From contig JAEXOU010000005.1 in assembly GCA_023439125.1 (NCBI GenBank), positions 186,001 through 250,000 on the forward strand: DNA of 64,000 nucleotides, given 5' to 3'. This document shows, piece after piece, positions 52,782 to 60,977 of this stretch (within the stretch, counting starts at the first letter, position 1; each line of letters starts with the position of its first letter). Source of the stretch: Bacillota bacterium. Its GTDB lineage: Bacteria > Bacillota > Clostridia > Lachnospirales > Lachnospiraceae. The notes beneath the pieces are model-generated. The model had not been told where the DNA came from and did no database searches. It saw only the letters and a program-made list of their open reading frames with translations. A program made the translations under genes and the position numbers.

Positions 52782-55085
52782 ATGAATAAGTTCATGTTCT
52801 TAAGGAGAGTGTTTGTATTCTTTTTATGTATTACTATTTTTTTACCACTCCAGTTCGAACAGGTAGTAAATGCAGCAACAATTTCCTTACCAAACGCCAT
52901 TACCCTATATGTAGGTGAAGGCAAACAACTATACTTAGATGGAACTACAAAAAAGCCAATTTGGAGTACCTCGAATAAAAATGTTGTCAGTGTATCAACC
53001 AATGGAGAAGTAAAAGCACTTTCAAAGGGAAAAGCAACAATTACAGCAACCTTAGATACAAAAAAATTTTATTGTAAAGTAACAGTAAAAGAATATACAA
53101 AATACTCAGTAAAAATTAATCAGTACCAGACTTATTCCACTGCTTCCAAGAAAGTAACAGAACCATTTACGGATGGTCAAAGTGCAGATTTAGCGTTATC
53201 GAGTTTTGGCATTAATCGTGCAAAGAATGCTACAACCTACAATCATCCAAATGGGATTGCTACAGATGGGACACACTTTTTTGTATGTGATACTTGGAAT
53301 AATCGTGTTTTAATCTATGATAGTATACCAACAGATGGTTCCGAAAAGCCATCCTTAGTTCTAGGGCAGAAAGACTTTAAGACGAGCTATGCAGGATATG
53401 AACTAAATGAGATGAACTGGCCGGTTGGTGTTGCAGTTGCAAAGGGTAAATTATATGTGACAGATACGCATAATAATCGTATCTTAGTTTGGAATCAGAT
53501 TCCAACAGAGAGTGGAATCCCAGCAGATTATGCAATTACCAAATTCGCTAATGATTCAGAAGGGTATATCTCCTGGCCATGGGCAATTTGGACTGATGGT
53601 AATAAGATGATTGTGACAAATACGAGAGATGGTAAGTTATTAATATGGAATTCTGTGCCAACACAAGACGATTTTGTAGCAGATCTGGTAATACCAACTG
53701 GTGGTACGCCTCGTACTATTATAACGGACGGACATTATCTGCTAATTGGCGATCATAATATTGATGATAATGGAATGTTTGCAGGTTGTAGAGTATGGAC
53801 GAGCTTTCCAACCAGTAACAATGATCTTCAGGATTTTACATATCGTACTCAAAGTGAACAACCAGGAGGATGTATCGTCAATGATCAATTAGTTCTACTC
53901 CATTCAGGACGATTATACCTCTATGACCACTTGCCAACTAGTACAACTGAGATGAATCAGCCAAAGGTTGTAGTTGGAAATGGTAAACCGAATGATGATA
54001 CGGATCAATATTATTATTTTGGTACGGGGAATTACAATCAGTGTCTTTATGCAAATGGGACATTGTTTGCTGCTTTATATAATTCTAATAAAATAGTTGC
54101 TTTTAAAGAATTGCCAAAGAATGAAACCGATCAACCTAGTTTTGCTCTTGGTGCAACTGTTAATGGGAATACACTATCATACAATGGACTTATTATGAAT
54201 CCAAATGTTGCAACAAACGGAAAGAGCCTTGTAGCTGTTTCTGATTATGACTGGACAATTTCTATATGGAAAAACATTCCTGATAAATCAAGTGTTAAGG
54301 CAGATATTGTTTACACTTTAGATCCGTTGATATCTCCGAAAGATGTTGTATTATATAAGGAAAAATTAGTTGTTGCAACAAATCATAGCTTACTCATCTG
54401 GTCTGGGATTCCAACAAAGGGACAAAAATGGAAACGAAGCGTCAGTGGAAAAATCGGGTCTGTATTTATGACGGATATTGATTCTATTGCTATGGACCAA
54501 AATTACTTTTATATCTCAGATGCAGCAACCAATAAGATTTACATTTATGAATCAATTCCTTATGCAAATACAAAACCAATTTATACGATATCTAATATGC
54601 ATGGTTCAATACAAAGTAATGGTTCGACACTTGTAGTAACTAATACTGGTTTAGATGGAGGTCTTTGTAAACGCATTTACTTTTATGATATTTCTGATTT
54701 GACGAAAGTCAGCAGTCAATCGATTAATGGTTACCGTATTAATGGAGAACTTAGAAACTTTAGTAATGCTTCGGATGGATTGATTACATCGAGTGGACAA
54801 TTAATTGTTACAGATAACAATGAAAATTATGTTTTAATATGGGATAGTTGGAAAGATGCAATCAATGGGAATGATGTTGTTATAACGCTTGGTCATGGAA
54901 GCGATTATTATACATCAGACGAGATTCCAGGAGCTAATAAGTATTATAAGGATTCAATTGGAGTTGGAGGAAGTAATTCATTATGTATGCCAACATATTT
55001 AGCTTATGATGGTAGATACCTTTGGGTTGGAGAATATAAATTAAGCAGTAGGCTGTTGCGATTTTCTGGAACATTTATGAATTAA
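52782..55085 (+). CDS. Secreted Big2 plus NHL-like beta-propeller protein
   Basis: A 767-residue protein. Signal peptide (1 to about 32, ending VVNAA), a Big2 Ig-like module (about 33-105, WSTSNKNVVSVSTNGEVKAL), then a long region of repeated NHL/six-bladed propeller strands. These include HPNGIATDGTHFFVCDTWNN and WPVGVAVAKGKLYVTDTHNN, with the NNRILVW ending of each blade. It is probably exposed outside the cell as a binding or scaffold protein; no catalytic motif is visible. The ATG at 52782 has AAGGAGGG 5-6 nt upstream. It ends at a clear terminator. Confidence 0.85.
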   Translation: MNKFMFLRRVFVFFLCITIFLPLQFEQVVNAATISLPNAITLYVGEGKQLYLDGTTKKPIWSTSNKNVVSVSTNGEVKALSKGKATITATLDTKKFYCKVTVKEYTKYSVKINQYQTYSTASKKVTEPFTDGQSADLALSSFGINRAKNATTYNHPNGIATDGTHFFVCDTWNNRVLIYDSIPTDGSEKPSLVLGQKDFKTSYAGYELNEMNWPVGVAVAKGKLYVTDTHNNRILVWNQIPTESGIPADYAITKFANDSEGYISWPWAIWTDGNKMIVTNTRDGKLLIWNSVPTQDDFVADLVIPTGGTPRTIITDGHYLLIGDHNIDDNGMFAGCRVWTSFPTSNNDLQDFTYRTQSEQPGGCIVNDQLVLLHSGRLYLYDHLPTSTTEMNQPKVVVGNGKPNDDTDQYYYFGTGNYNQCLYANGTLFAALYNSNKIVAFKELPKNETDQPSFALGATVNGNTLSYNGLIMNPNVATNGKSLVAVSDYDWTISIWKNIPDKSSVKADIVYTLDPLISPKDVVLYKEKLVVATNHSLLIWSGIPTKGQKWKRSVSGKIGSVFMTDIDSIAMDQNYFYISDAATNKIYIYESIPYANTKPIYTISNMHGSIQSNGSTLVVTNTGLDGGLCKRIYFYDISDLTKVSSQSINGYRINGELRNFSNASDGLITSSGQLIVTDNNENYVLIWDSWKDAINGNDVVITLGHGSDYYTSDEIPGANKYYKDSIGVGGSNSLCMPTYLAYDGRYLWVGEYKLSSRLLRFSGTFMN

Positions 55086-55089
55086 TTGA

Positions 55090-55135
55090 AAGATCTCGTA
55101 CTTTTGGTTTTAAACAGAGGTACGAGGTCTTTTTC
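55090..55135 (+). terminator. Terminator after the beta-propeller gene
   Basis: AAGATCTCGTAC pairs with GTACGAGGTCTT (one G-U), followed by TTTTC. Confidence 0.8.
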
Positions 55136-55143
55136 GTTTATAA

Positions 55144-55178
55144 TTTAGGCCCTTATGTACCGTTACGAACTTTCGTCC
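55144..55178 (-). repeat. MITE-like repeat fragment R7
   Basis: Positions 55144-55170 are an exact 27-bp complement of the core of copy R5. The ends of the element are absent. Confidence 0.7.
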
Positions 55179-55249
55179 AATATGGTTAATGTATTGAAAT
55201 AGCATAAATGAAGATAATAAACCTCAAAATTGAGAAGAGGGAATTAGCT

Positions 55250-56506
55250 ATGATTTCAACAAAACCGATACCAAAGGCGAAGCCTTGTGATAGTATTCTA
55301 GGCTTTTTACAAGATGGATATTTATTTATCTCGAATCGAATGAAAAAAATGAATACTAATATATTTTCTGCTCGATTCCTAGGTAAGAAAGTTGTATTTC
55401 TGATGGGAAAAGAGGCAGCAGAAATATTCTATAATGAGAGATACTTTAAGAGAAAAGGTGTTGCTCCAATGAGAGTTCAAAAGACACTTTTTGGAAAGAA
55501 GACGATTCAAGGTTTAGATGGAAAACAACACAAAAAACGTAAAGCTATGTTTATGTCACTTCTGACACCAGATTATGTTGATGAATTAGTTCAAATATGC
55601 TTTAGAAATTTAGAACGATATGCGAATCAGTGGGAGAAAAAATCTTCTGTTAATTTGTATAAAGAAAGCCAGAGGGTATTATTTGAAAGTGTATGCCAAT
55701 GGGTTAGAATACCATATCAGAGAGAGAAGATAAAGATTTATGCAGAATATTTTGGTTGTATGATTTATGGATTTGGAAGAATAGGAAAAACATATCGAAA
55801 AGGAAAATGCGCAAGAAAGGAAATTGAGTGTTGGGTAAGAGATTGCATCGTAGCTGTTCGCAACGGTGTTCTTGTAGTACCTTACGACAGTCCTCTTTAT
55901 CGTATGAGTATGTATGAAGAAGTATGTGGTACTAAAGTTCCAGCACAGATAGCTGCGGTTGAGTTAATTAATATCATACGACCTGTGATTGCTATTGCAA
56001 CTTTTGTTGTATTCGAAGCATTAGCAATTAACGATTACCCAGATTGTGCTGAAATTTTGCAGAATTCCAATTCTGACAATCTCGAGATGTTTTGCCAGGA
56101 GGTACGAAGATTTTATCCCTTCGGACCGTTTATTGGAGCAAAAGTAAAACGTGATTTTATATGGAAAGGATATTATCTTAAAAAAAATACTTTAGTTGTG
56201 CTTGATTTATATGGTACCAATCATGATTCAAGTCTTTGGGATAAACCAAATGAATTTATACCATTACGGTTTAAGGCGAGAAACAAGTGTCTTTATGATC
56301 TGATTCCACAAGGTGGAGGTGATATGCAAACAGGTCATCGTTGTGCAGGAGATATATTAACTGTCAAAATCATGGAAGTATTCGCAGATTATCTGGTCAA
56401 TCACATTAGTTATCAAGTGCCAAAACAAAACTTGAAGTATTCCCTTCAAAAGTTTCCAACTTTGCCTGAGAGTGGATTTGTTATGAGCAAGGTAAGAAAG
56501 TTATAA
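55250..56506 (+). CDS. CYP152-type cytochrome P450 (fatty-acid peroxygenase, CypC-like)
   Basis: A 418-residue soluble P450, the same size as Bacillus CypC (P450 BS-beta), which uses H2O2 to hydroxylate fatty acids at the alpha or beta position. The heme thiolate is C365 in GGGDMQTGHRCAGD. R244 in NIIRPVIAIA corresponds to the Arg that holds the substrate carboxylate. The distance of 121 residues between the two equals that in CypC. QEVRRFYPFGPFIGAKV and LDLYGTNHDSSLWDKPNEF are also near-identical to the family. The preferred ATG is at 55250 (AGAGGG upstream); 55208 would add 14 residues. Being peroxide-driven it needs no reductase or O2, which suits an anaerobe, possibly using up peroxide. 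Confidence 0.92.
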   Translation: MISTKPIPKAKPCDSILGFLQDGYLFISNRMKKMNTNIFSARFLGKKVVFLMGKEAAEIFYNERYFKRKGVAPMRVQKTLFGKKTIQGLDGKQHKKRKAMFMSLLTPDYVDELVQICFRNLERYANQWEKKSSVNLYKESQRVLFESVCQWVRIPYQREKIKIYAEYFGCMIYGFGRIGKTYRKGKCARKEIECWVRDCIVAVRNGVLVVPYDSPLYRMSMYEEVCGTKVPAQIAAVELINIIRPVIAIATFVVFEALAINDYPDCAEILQNSNSDNLEMFCQEVRRFYPFGPFIGAKVKRDFIWKGYYLKKNTLVVLDLYGTNHDSSLWDKPNEFIPLRFKARNKCLYDLIPQGGGDMQTGHRCAGDILTVKIMEVFADYLVNHISYQVPKQNLKYSLQKFPTLPESGFVMSKVRKL

Positions 56507-56512
56507 GGGTGA

Positions 56513-56608
56513 TAGAAGCGAAGCTAATAGAAGTAAGGTACTAGAAGTAAGGTACTAGAAGTAAGGTACTAGAAGCAAAGCTAATAGAAGTGAGGCTAAT
56601 AAAAGTAT
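56513..56608 (+). repeat. Tandem 14/15-bp minisatellite
   Basis: About seven units of TAGAAGTAAGGTAC or TAGAAGCGAAGCTAA type between the P450 stop and the DUF434 gene. Three central units are identical. Confidence 0.85.
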
Positions 56609-56635
56609 TTCTTATAGAAATGGGATTGATGAGAA

Positions 56636-57355
56636 GTGGCTAAAATTGTAAAACGAGGAAATATGCCGACTGATGACAAAGAATTTGGTACAGAAGCAAT
56701 ACAGACATTGCATAAGGCGGGACAAGATCTATTTTATTTACTAAATCAAGGCTATAAAATGAAGGGCGCATCAGTATTTGTTGGAAATCATTATCTGTTA
56801 TCCGAGCGTCAAAGATTAGCCTTAACTCGAGCCATTTCTTCAGAGCAATGTATCGAGATTAGAAAAACAAAAGAAATTAATGAGATACCAATCAAAAGTA
56901 CCGTAAATATCGATGGCTTCAATACAATCATTACGCTTGAAATTGCTATATCAGATTCTTTATTAATAAAATGTATGGATGGAACGATTCGTGATTTAGC
57001 GGGACTTCGAGGTACCTATCGATTAATTGATAAAACACAAATGGCTATCTTACTCATAGGAAAAATACTAGAAAATAATGAGATATTAAGAGCAGTGTTT
57101 TATCTAGATTCTCCTGTATCGAATTCAGGAAAATTAAAGCAACGCATCCTAGAACTGTTGGCAGATTTCGATTTTGAAGTACATGTGGAAACGATTTCTA
57201 ATGTAGATTCAATTTTAGAAAACTTAGATAATGTTGTAACAAGTGATGCTATTATCCTTGATCGATGCCGTAGTTGGATTAATTTAAATAAGATGATCAT
57301 TGAGAGTTATCAAAAAGATTATCCTTTCATTGATTTTAGTTCACAATTGAAATAA
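56636..57355 (+). CDS. DUF434 family protein
   Basis: A 239-residue protein beginning GTG at 56636 (weak ribosome binding site), with a possible ATG at 56663 behind GAGGA. The N-terminal part has the DUF434 pattern (about 25-70): AGQDLFYLLNQGYKMKGASV and LSERQRLALTRAISS. The C-terminal part has a Rossmann-like rhythm with IDGFNTIITLEIA and a conserved TSDAIILDRC region. DUF434 has no assigned activity; the D and C residues in the latter motif would merit checking. No obvious link with the P450 gene upstream other than position. Confidence 0.75.
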   Translation: MAKIVKRGNMPTDDKEFGTEAIQTLHKAGQDLFYLLNQGYKMKGASVFVGNHYLLSERQRLALTRAISSEQCIEIRKTKEINEIPIKSTVNIDGFNTIITLEIAISDSLLIKCMDGTIRDLAGLRGTYRLIDKTQMAILLIGKILENNEILRAVFYLDSPVSNSGKLKQRILELLADFDFEVHVETISNVDSILENLDNVVTSDAIILDRCRSWINLNKMIIESYQKDYPFIDFSSQLK

Positions 57356-57802
57356 TGGTTTTAGAAGTTAGGCTATGATAAATTATTATAATGGATGAAA
57401 ACTCTTTCAGTTTTTTAATTAAATTTACACCAACTTAATCTATTCTTATCACAGTAAATTAATTGTCATAGATTAATCACAGTCCTTTTATTGAAATATA
57501 CTTTTCCACATGCATCTAATCTTTGGATGAAAGAAATTAGCAATTTATATTAATTTATGAAAAGCAATTATTCTAATCTTAAAAAGCAATTTTTCGGATG
57601 CGTAAGTTAAATATTAATATATAATATAAAGTATATTGTTATAAAAGTATATATTTTTTTACGAAATATAAACAATGTATATGCAATAAATGAAGAATAT
57701 AGGTAATGTATAGTAAATAAGCAATTGATATAAATTGCTACCAAACCCATGATATTTTAACTATATTGTATCATAAGCATCATATATTAATGGAGGAGAT
57801 CT
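57356..57802. other. AT-rich gene-free region upstream of GH3
   Basis: Holds a weak terminator (AAAACT-ctttc-AGTTTT, 57398-57416) and a very AT-rich stretch (57600-57700). I see no ORF, clear sigma-A promoter or cre-like site. The ribosome binding site GGAGGAG sits just before the GH3 start. Confidence 0.6.
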
Positions 57803-59956
57803 ATGATTAAGAAGGTGTATCAAAAGGAATTTGAACAAAGAGCAGAGCAGCTTGTAGCGCAGATGACGTTAGAAGAAAAAGTATTTCAAACTTTACATGC
57901 TGCTCCTAAGATTGATCGATTAGATGTAAAAGCTTACAATTATTGGAATGAGGCTCTCCATGGCGTAGCTAGAGCTGGTGTAGCTACTGTATTTCCACAA
58001 GCAATTGGTTTGGCAGCAACCTTTGACGAGGATTTGATCGAAGAAGTTGCGGACTGTATCTCAACCGAAGGCCGCGGTAAGTTTAACGCTCAACAAAAAT
58101 ATGGTGACTATGATATTTATAAAGGATTAACTTTCTGGTCACCTAATGTTAATATATTCCGAGATCCAAGATGGGGACGTGGTCATGAAACTTATGGAGA
58201 AGATCCTTATCTTAGTGGAAAACTTGGAACGAGGTTTGTCTATGGGATCCAGGGTAAAGATGAGAAATATCTGAAAGCGGCTGCTTGTGCTAAGCATTTT
58301 GCAGTACATAGTGGGCCTGAAGATCAGCGTCATAGTTTTAATGCACAGGTTTCAGAACAAGATTTACGTGAGACATATTTACCAGCATTTAAGACGCTAG
58401 TAAAGGAAGCAGATGTGGAAGCTGTTATGGGGGCTTATAACTGTACAAACTCAGAACCATGTTGTGGTAGCCAGAGGCTATTAGTTGATATTTTACGTGG
58501 TGAGTGGGAATTTAGTGGACATGTGACATCTGATTGTTGGGCAATCAAAGACTTTCATGAGTTTCATATGGTGACAAAAACGCCTGTAGAATCAGTGGCA
58601 CTAGCTATGAATAAAGGCTGCGACTTAAACTGTGGCAATATCTATGTGAATCTGTTAAATGCGGTTCAGCAAGGGTTAGTGAAAGAAGAAACACTTGATC
58701 GTGCAGTTGTTCGTGTTCTTACAACAAGAATGAAGTTAGGTTTATTCGATGACTCAGAGAACATACCATATTCAAATATTGCGTATGATCAAGTAGATAC
58801 TGTTGAGAGTAAAGAATTAAATTTAAAGGCTAGTCGTAAGAGTATCGTTTTATTAAAGAATGAAGGCAAATTACTTCCTCTAAGTAAAGAAAAATATAAG
58901 ACAATTGGTGTAATTGGACCAAATGCCAATAACCGTAAGGCTTTAGTAGGTAATTATGAAGGGACTGCTTCCGAGTATATTACCGTTCTAGAAGGTATAA
59001 AAGACTATGTTGGTGATGATTGTCGTGTCTATGCTTCAGAAGGGTGTCATTTATTCAAATCTAAGATACAAGGCTTATCGATCGATAATGACCGTTTATC
59101 CGAAGTTCGTGCCGTATGTGATTATAGTGATGTCATCGTTGCTTGTATGGGACTGGATCCGGGTCTTGAAGGAGAAGAAGGCGATCAGGGCAATGAGTTT
59201 GCTAGTGGCGATAAACCAAACTTGAATTTACCTGGTATTCAAGAAGATATCTTAAAAGAAATCTATGCAAGTGGGAAACCAGTTGTACTTGTGTTACTTT
59301 CAGGTAGTGCTTTAGCAGTGAAGTGGGCAGATGAACACATTCCAGCGATTGTTCAAGGTTGGTATCCAGGTGCACAGGGTGGTCGCGCAATTGCTGAACT
59401 ATTATTTGGTGAATACTCTCCAGAAGGAAAGTTACCAGTAACATTCTATGCCTCTTCAGAAGAACTACCGGAATTTACAGATTATTCGATGAAGAACAGA
59501 ACGTATCGTTACATGAAACAGCCAGCTCTTTATCCTTTTGGATATGGTTTAAGTTATTTAGAGATAGAACAGACAGAAAGTTCAATCAGTCAATCTCAGA
59601 TTAAGCAAGGAGATACGATAATCTGTAAAACTAAATTGAAGAATCTATCCAATCGTAGTGGTGCTACAACCATTCAGGTTTATGTAAAATGTGATGAAGT
59701 AGATACACCTAATGCACAATTAAAGGGACTTAAGAAAATTAACTTAGCTCCGATGGAAGAAAGAGAAGTTGAGATTGAATTAACAGATCGTGCATTTGGA
59801 CTCTATGACGAAAACGGTAAATTTATGTTACATAAAGGTACGTATCATGTTTACATTGGTGAATCTCAACCAGATGCACGTAGCTGTGAATTGATGGGAA
59901 AGAAACCTTTTGAAGCAATAATTACAAGTAAAGAGGAATTTTTTTTAGGGGAGTAA
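57803..59956 (+). CDS. Intracellular GH3 beta-glycosidase, probable beta-xylosidase
   Basis: A 717-residue enzyme without a signal peptide. The GH3 N-terminal barrel (about 20-290) has the nucleophile D244 in VTSDCWAI. The GH3 C-terminal alpha/beta domain (about 345-560) carries GLDPGLEGEEGDQ with acid/base candidates. A fibronectin-III-like domain (about 610-700) closes it. WNEALHGVARAG, GRGHETYGEDP and KHFAVHSGPEDQRH place it in the bacterial beta-xylosidase/arabinosidase group. It would remove xylose from oligosaccharides imported after the GH10 enzymes act. No transporter gene is adjacent. Confidence 0.92.
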   Translation: MIKKVYQKEFEQRAEQLVAQMTLEEKVFQTLHAAPKIDRLDVKAYNYWNEALHGVARAGVATVFPQAIGLAATFDEDLIEEVADCISTEGRGKFNAQQKYGDYDIYKGLTFWSPNVNIFRDPRWGRGHETYGEDPYLSGKLGTRFVYGIQGKDEKYLKAAACAKHFAVHSGPEDQRHSFNAQVSEQDLRETYLPAFKTLVKEADVEAVMGAYNCTNSEPCCGSQRLLVDILRGEWEFSGHVTSDCWAIKDFHEFHMVTKTPVESVALAMNKGCDLNCGNIYVNLLNAVQQGLVKEETLDRAVVRVLTTRMKLGLFDDSENIPYSNIAYDQVDTVESKELNLKASRKSIVLLKNEGKLLPLSKEKYKTIGVIGPNANNRKALVGNYEGTASEYITVLEGIKDYVGDDCRVYASEGCHLFKSKIQGLSIDNDRLSEVRAVCDYSDVIVACMGLDPGLEGEEGDQGNEFASGDKPNLNLPGIQEDILKEIYASGKPVVLVLLSGSALAVKWADEHIPAIVQGWYPGAQGGRAIAELLFGEYSPEGKLPVTFYASSEELPEFTDYSMKNRTYRYMKQPALYPFGYGLSYLEIEQTESSISQSQIKQGDTIICKTKLKNLSNRSGATTIQVYVKCDEVDTPNAQLKGLKKINLAPMEEREVEIELTDRAFGLYDENGKFMLHKGTYHVYIGESQPDARSCELMGKKPFEAIITSKEEFFLGE

Positions 59957-59980
59957 AAAATTAAATATACAAACGTTTTA

Positions 59981-60027
59981 TAGAGACTGTATCACATACT
60001 GATAAAGACGTGAACAGTCTCTATTGT
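59981..60027 (+). terminator. Hairpin after the GH3 gene
   Basis: TAGAGACTGT pairs perfectly with ACAGTCTCTA across a 23-nt loop; only a short T run follows. Confidence 0.55.
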
Positions 60028-60150
60028 AAAGTTAGTACTTAACTAGACAGAAAATCATGTATATGATATATTGTTAAATATAGGGAGTTATGTAGATGTC
60101 GTAATATAAAAAGGGAAGGGAATATAGTGAGGTAAAGGGGAGAAAATATA

Positions 60151-60765
60151 ATGGAAAAAAATACAGTATCATTTAAAAAGTTTGCATTACAATTAGAATC
60201 GCTAGGAATAACAGGAATAACAAAAGAACAGATTGAAACAATGGAAGGATTCTATGAAGGCATGTCAGCAGAGTTACGAGAAGAGTTGGATATGTTTCCA
60301 GTGTTTTTGTCTCAGATTGGTTATGGTACATATGATTATGATACTTGCGAATGGATACCATCTTCGAAATTTATCTATAGCTTTGATACAGAAGTATTTG
60401 ATTGTTCCGTGATGTACGCAGAGTTTTTAAATGGGATTCAGGTGATTTCAAATAATGAATTTATTATATCTGAAGTGTACGAAGAGGTAAGTGAAGAAGA
60501 TTTTGCAATAGGCACTGGTAAGCAGACGGTTCACTTTAAATATAATGATACTACATATTCGTTCGAAGCTAAGTTAATGTACGATTGGTTTGACGTTGAT
60601 ATGCTTAAGTTTATGAATCAAGTGTTTCTAAAGGAAGGGAATCCGAAGCGTTTGTTCTGTATGGGAGATGGTGGTCAAAATTGTATTGTTTTTTACTGTA
60701 CAAAAGAGTGGGCAGAACAGTTTGAAATGACGACAGGCTATACTCTCCATTGTGATACTTATTAA
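60151..60765 (+). CDS. Hypothetical acidic cytosolic protein
   Basis: A 204-residue protein that I do not recognise. It is acidic, with an N-terminal helical region (LESLGITGITKEQIETMEGF) and a beta-rich, aromatic C-terminal half (YDWFDVDMLKFMNQVF, then GDGGQNCIVFYCTKEWA). No signal peptide or membrane segment. The ribosome binding site (AAAGGGGAG) is good. It stands alone between GH3 and the ABC-F gene. The closing part recalls SMI1/SUKH-type immunity proteins in style, but no motif confirms it. Confidence 0.65.
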   Translation: MEKNTVSFKKFALQLESLGITGITKEQIETMEGFYEGMSAELREELDMFPVFLSQIGYGTYDYDTCEWIPSSKFIYSFDTEVFDCSVMYAEFLNGIQVISNNEFIISEVYEEVSEEDFAIGTGKQTVHFKYNDTTYSFEAKLMYDWFDVDMLKFMNQVFLKEGNPKRLFCMGDGGQNCIVFYCTKEWAEQFEMTTGYTLHCDTY

Positions 60766-60840
60766 ATCATTAACATATTGTCGAGAAGTAATGGAAAAAT
60801 TATTCAATAATGAGATAGAATAGAATAGAAGAGGACTTTA

Positions 60841-60873
60841 GGACAGAAAGCTCATAGCGCGAGCCTTCTGTCC
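60841..60873. terminator. Hairpin between convergent genes
   Basis: GGACAGAA-A-GCTC pairs with GAGC-C-TTCTGTCC around a 7-nt loop. It lies between the hypothetical gene and the end of the minus-strand ABC-F gene. No T tract follows. Confidence 0.55.
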
Positions 60874-60977
60874 ATTCATTATCATAGAAGATCTGTATTT
60901 ACAGACTTTTCTTCACTACACATTATAGTAGATTAGTTTTAAGACTTTTCTTTACTCATATATTGGTATCTACAGAC

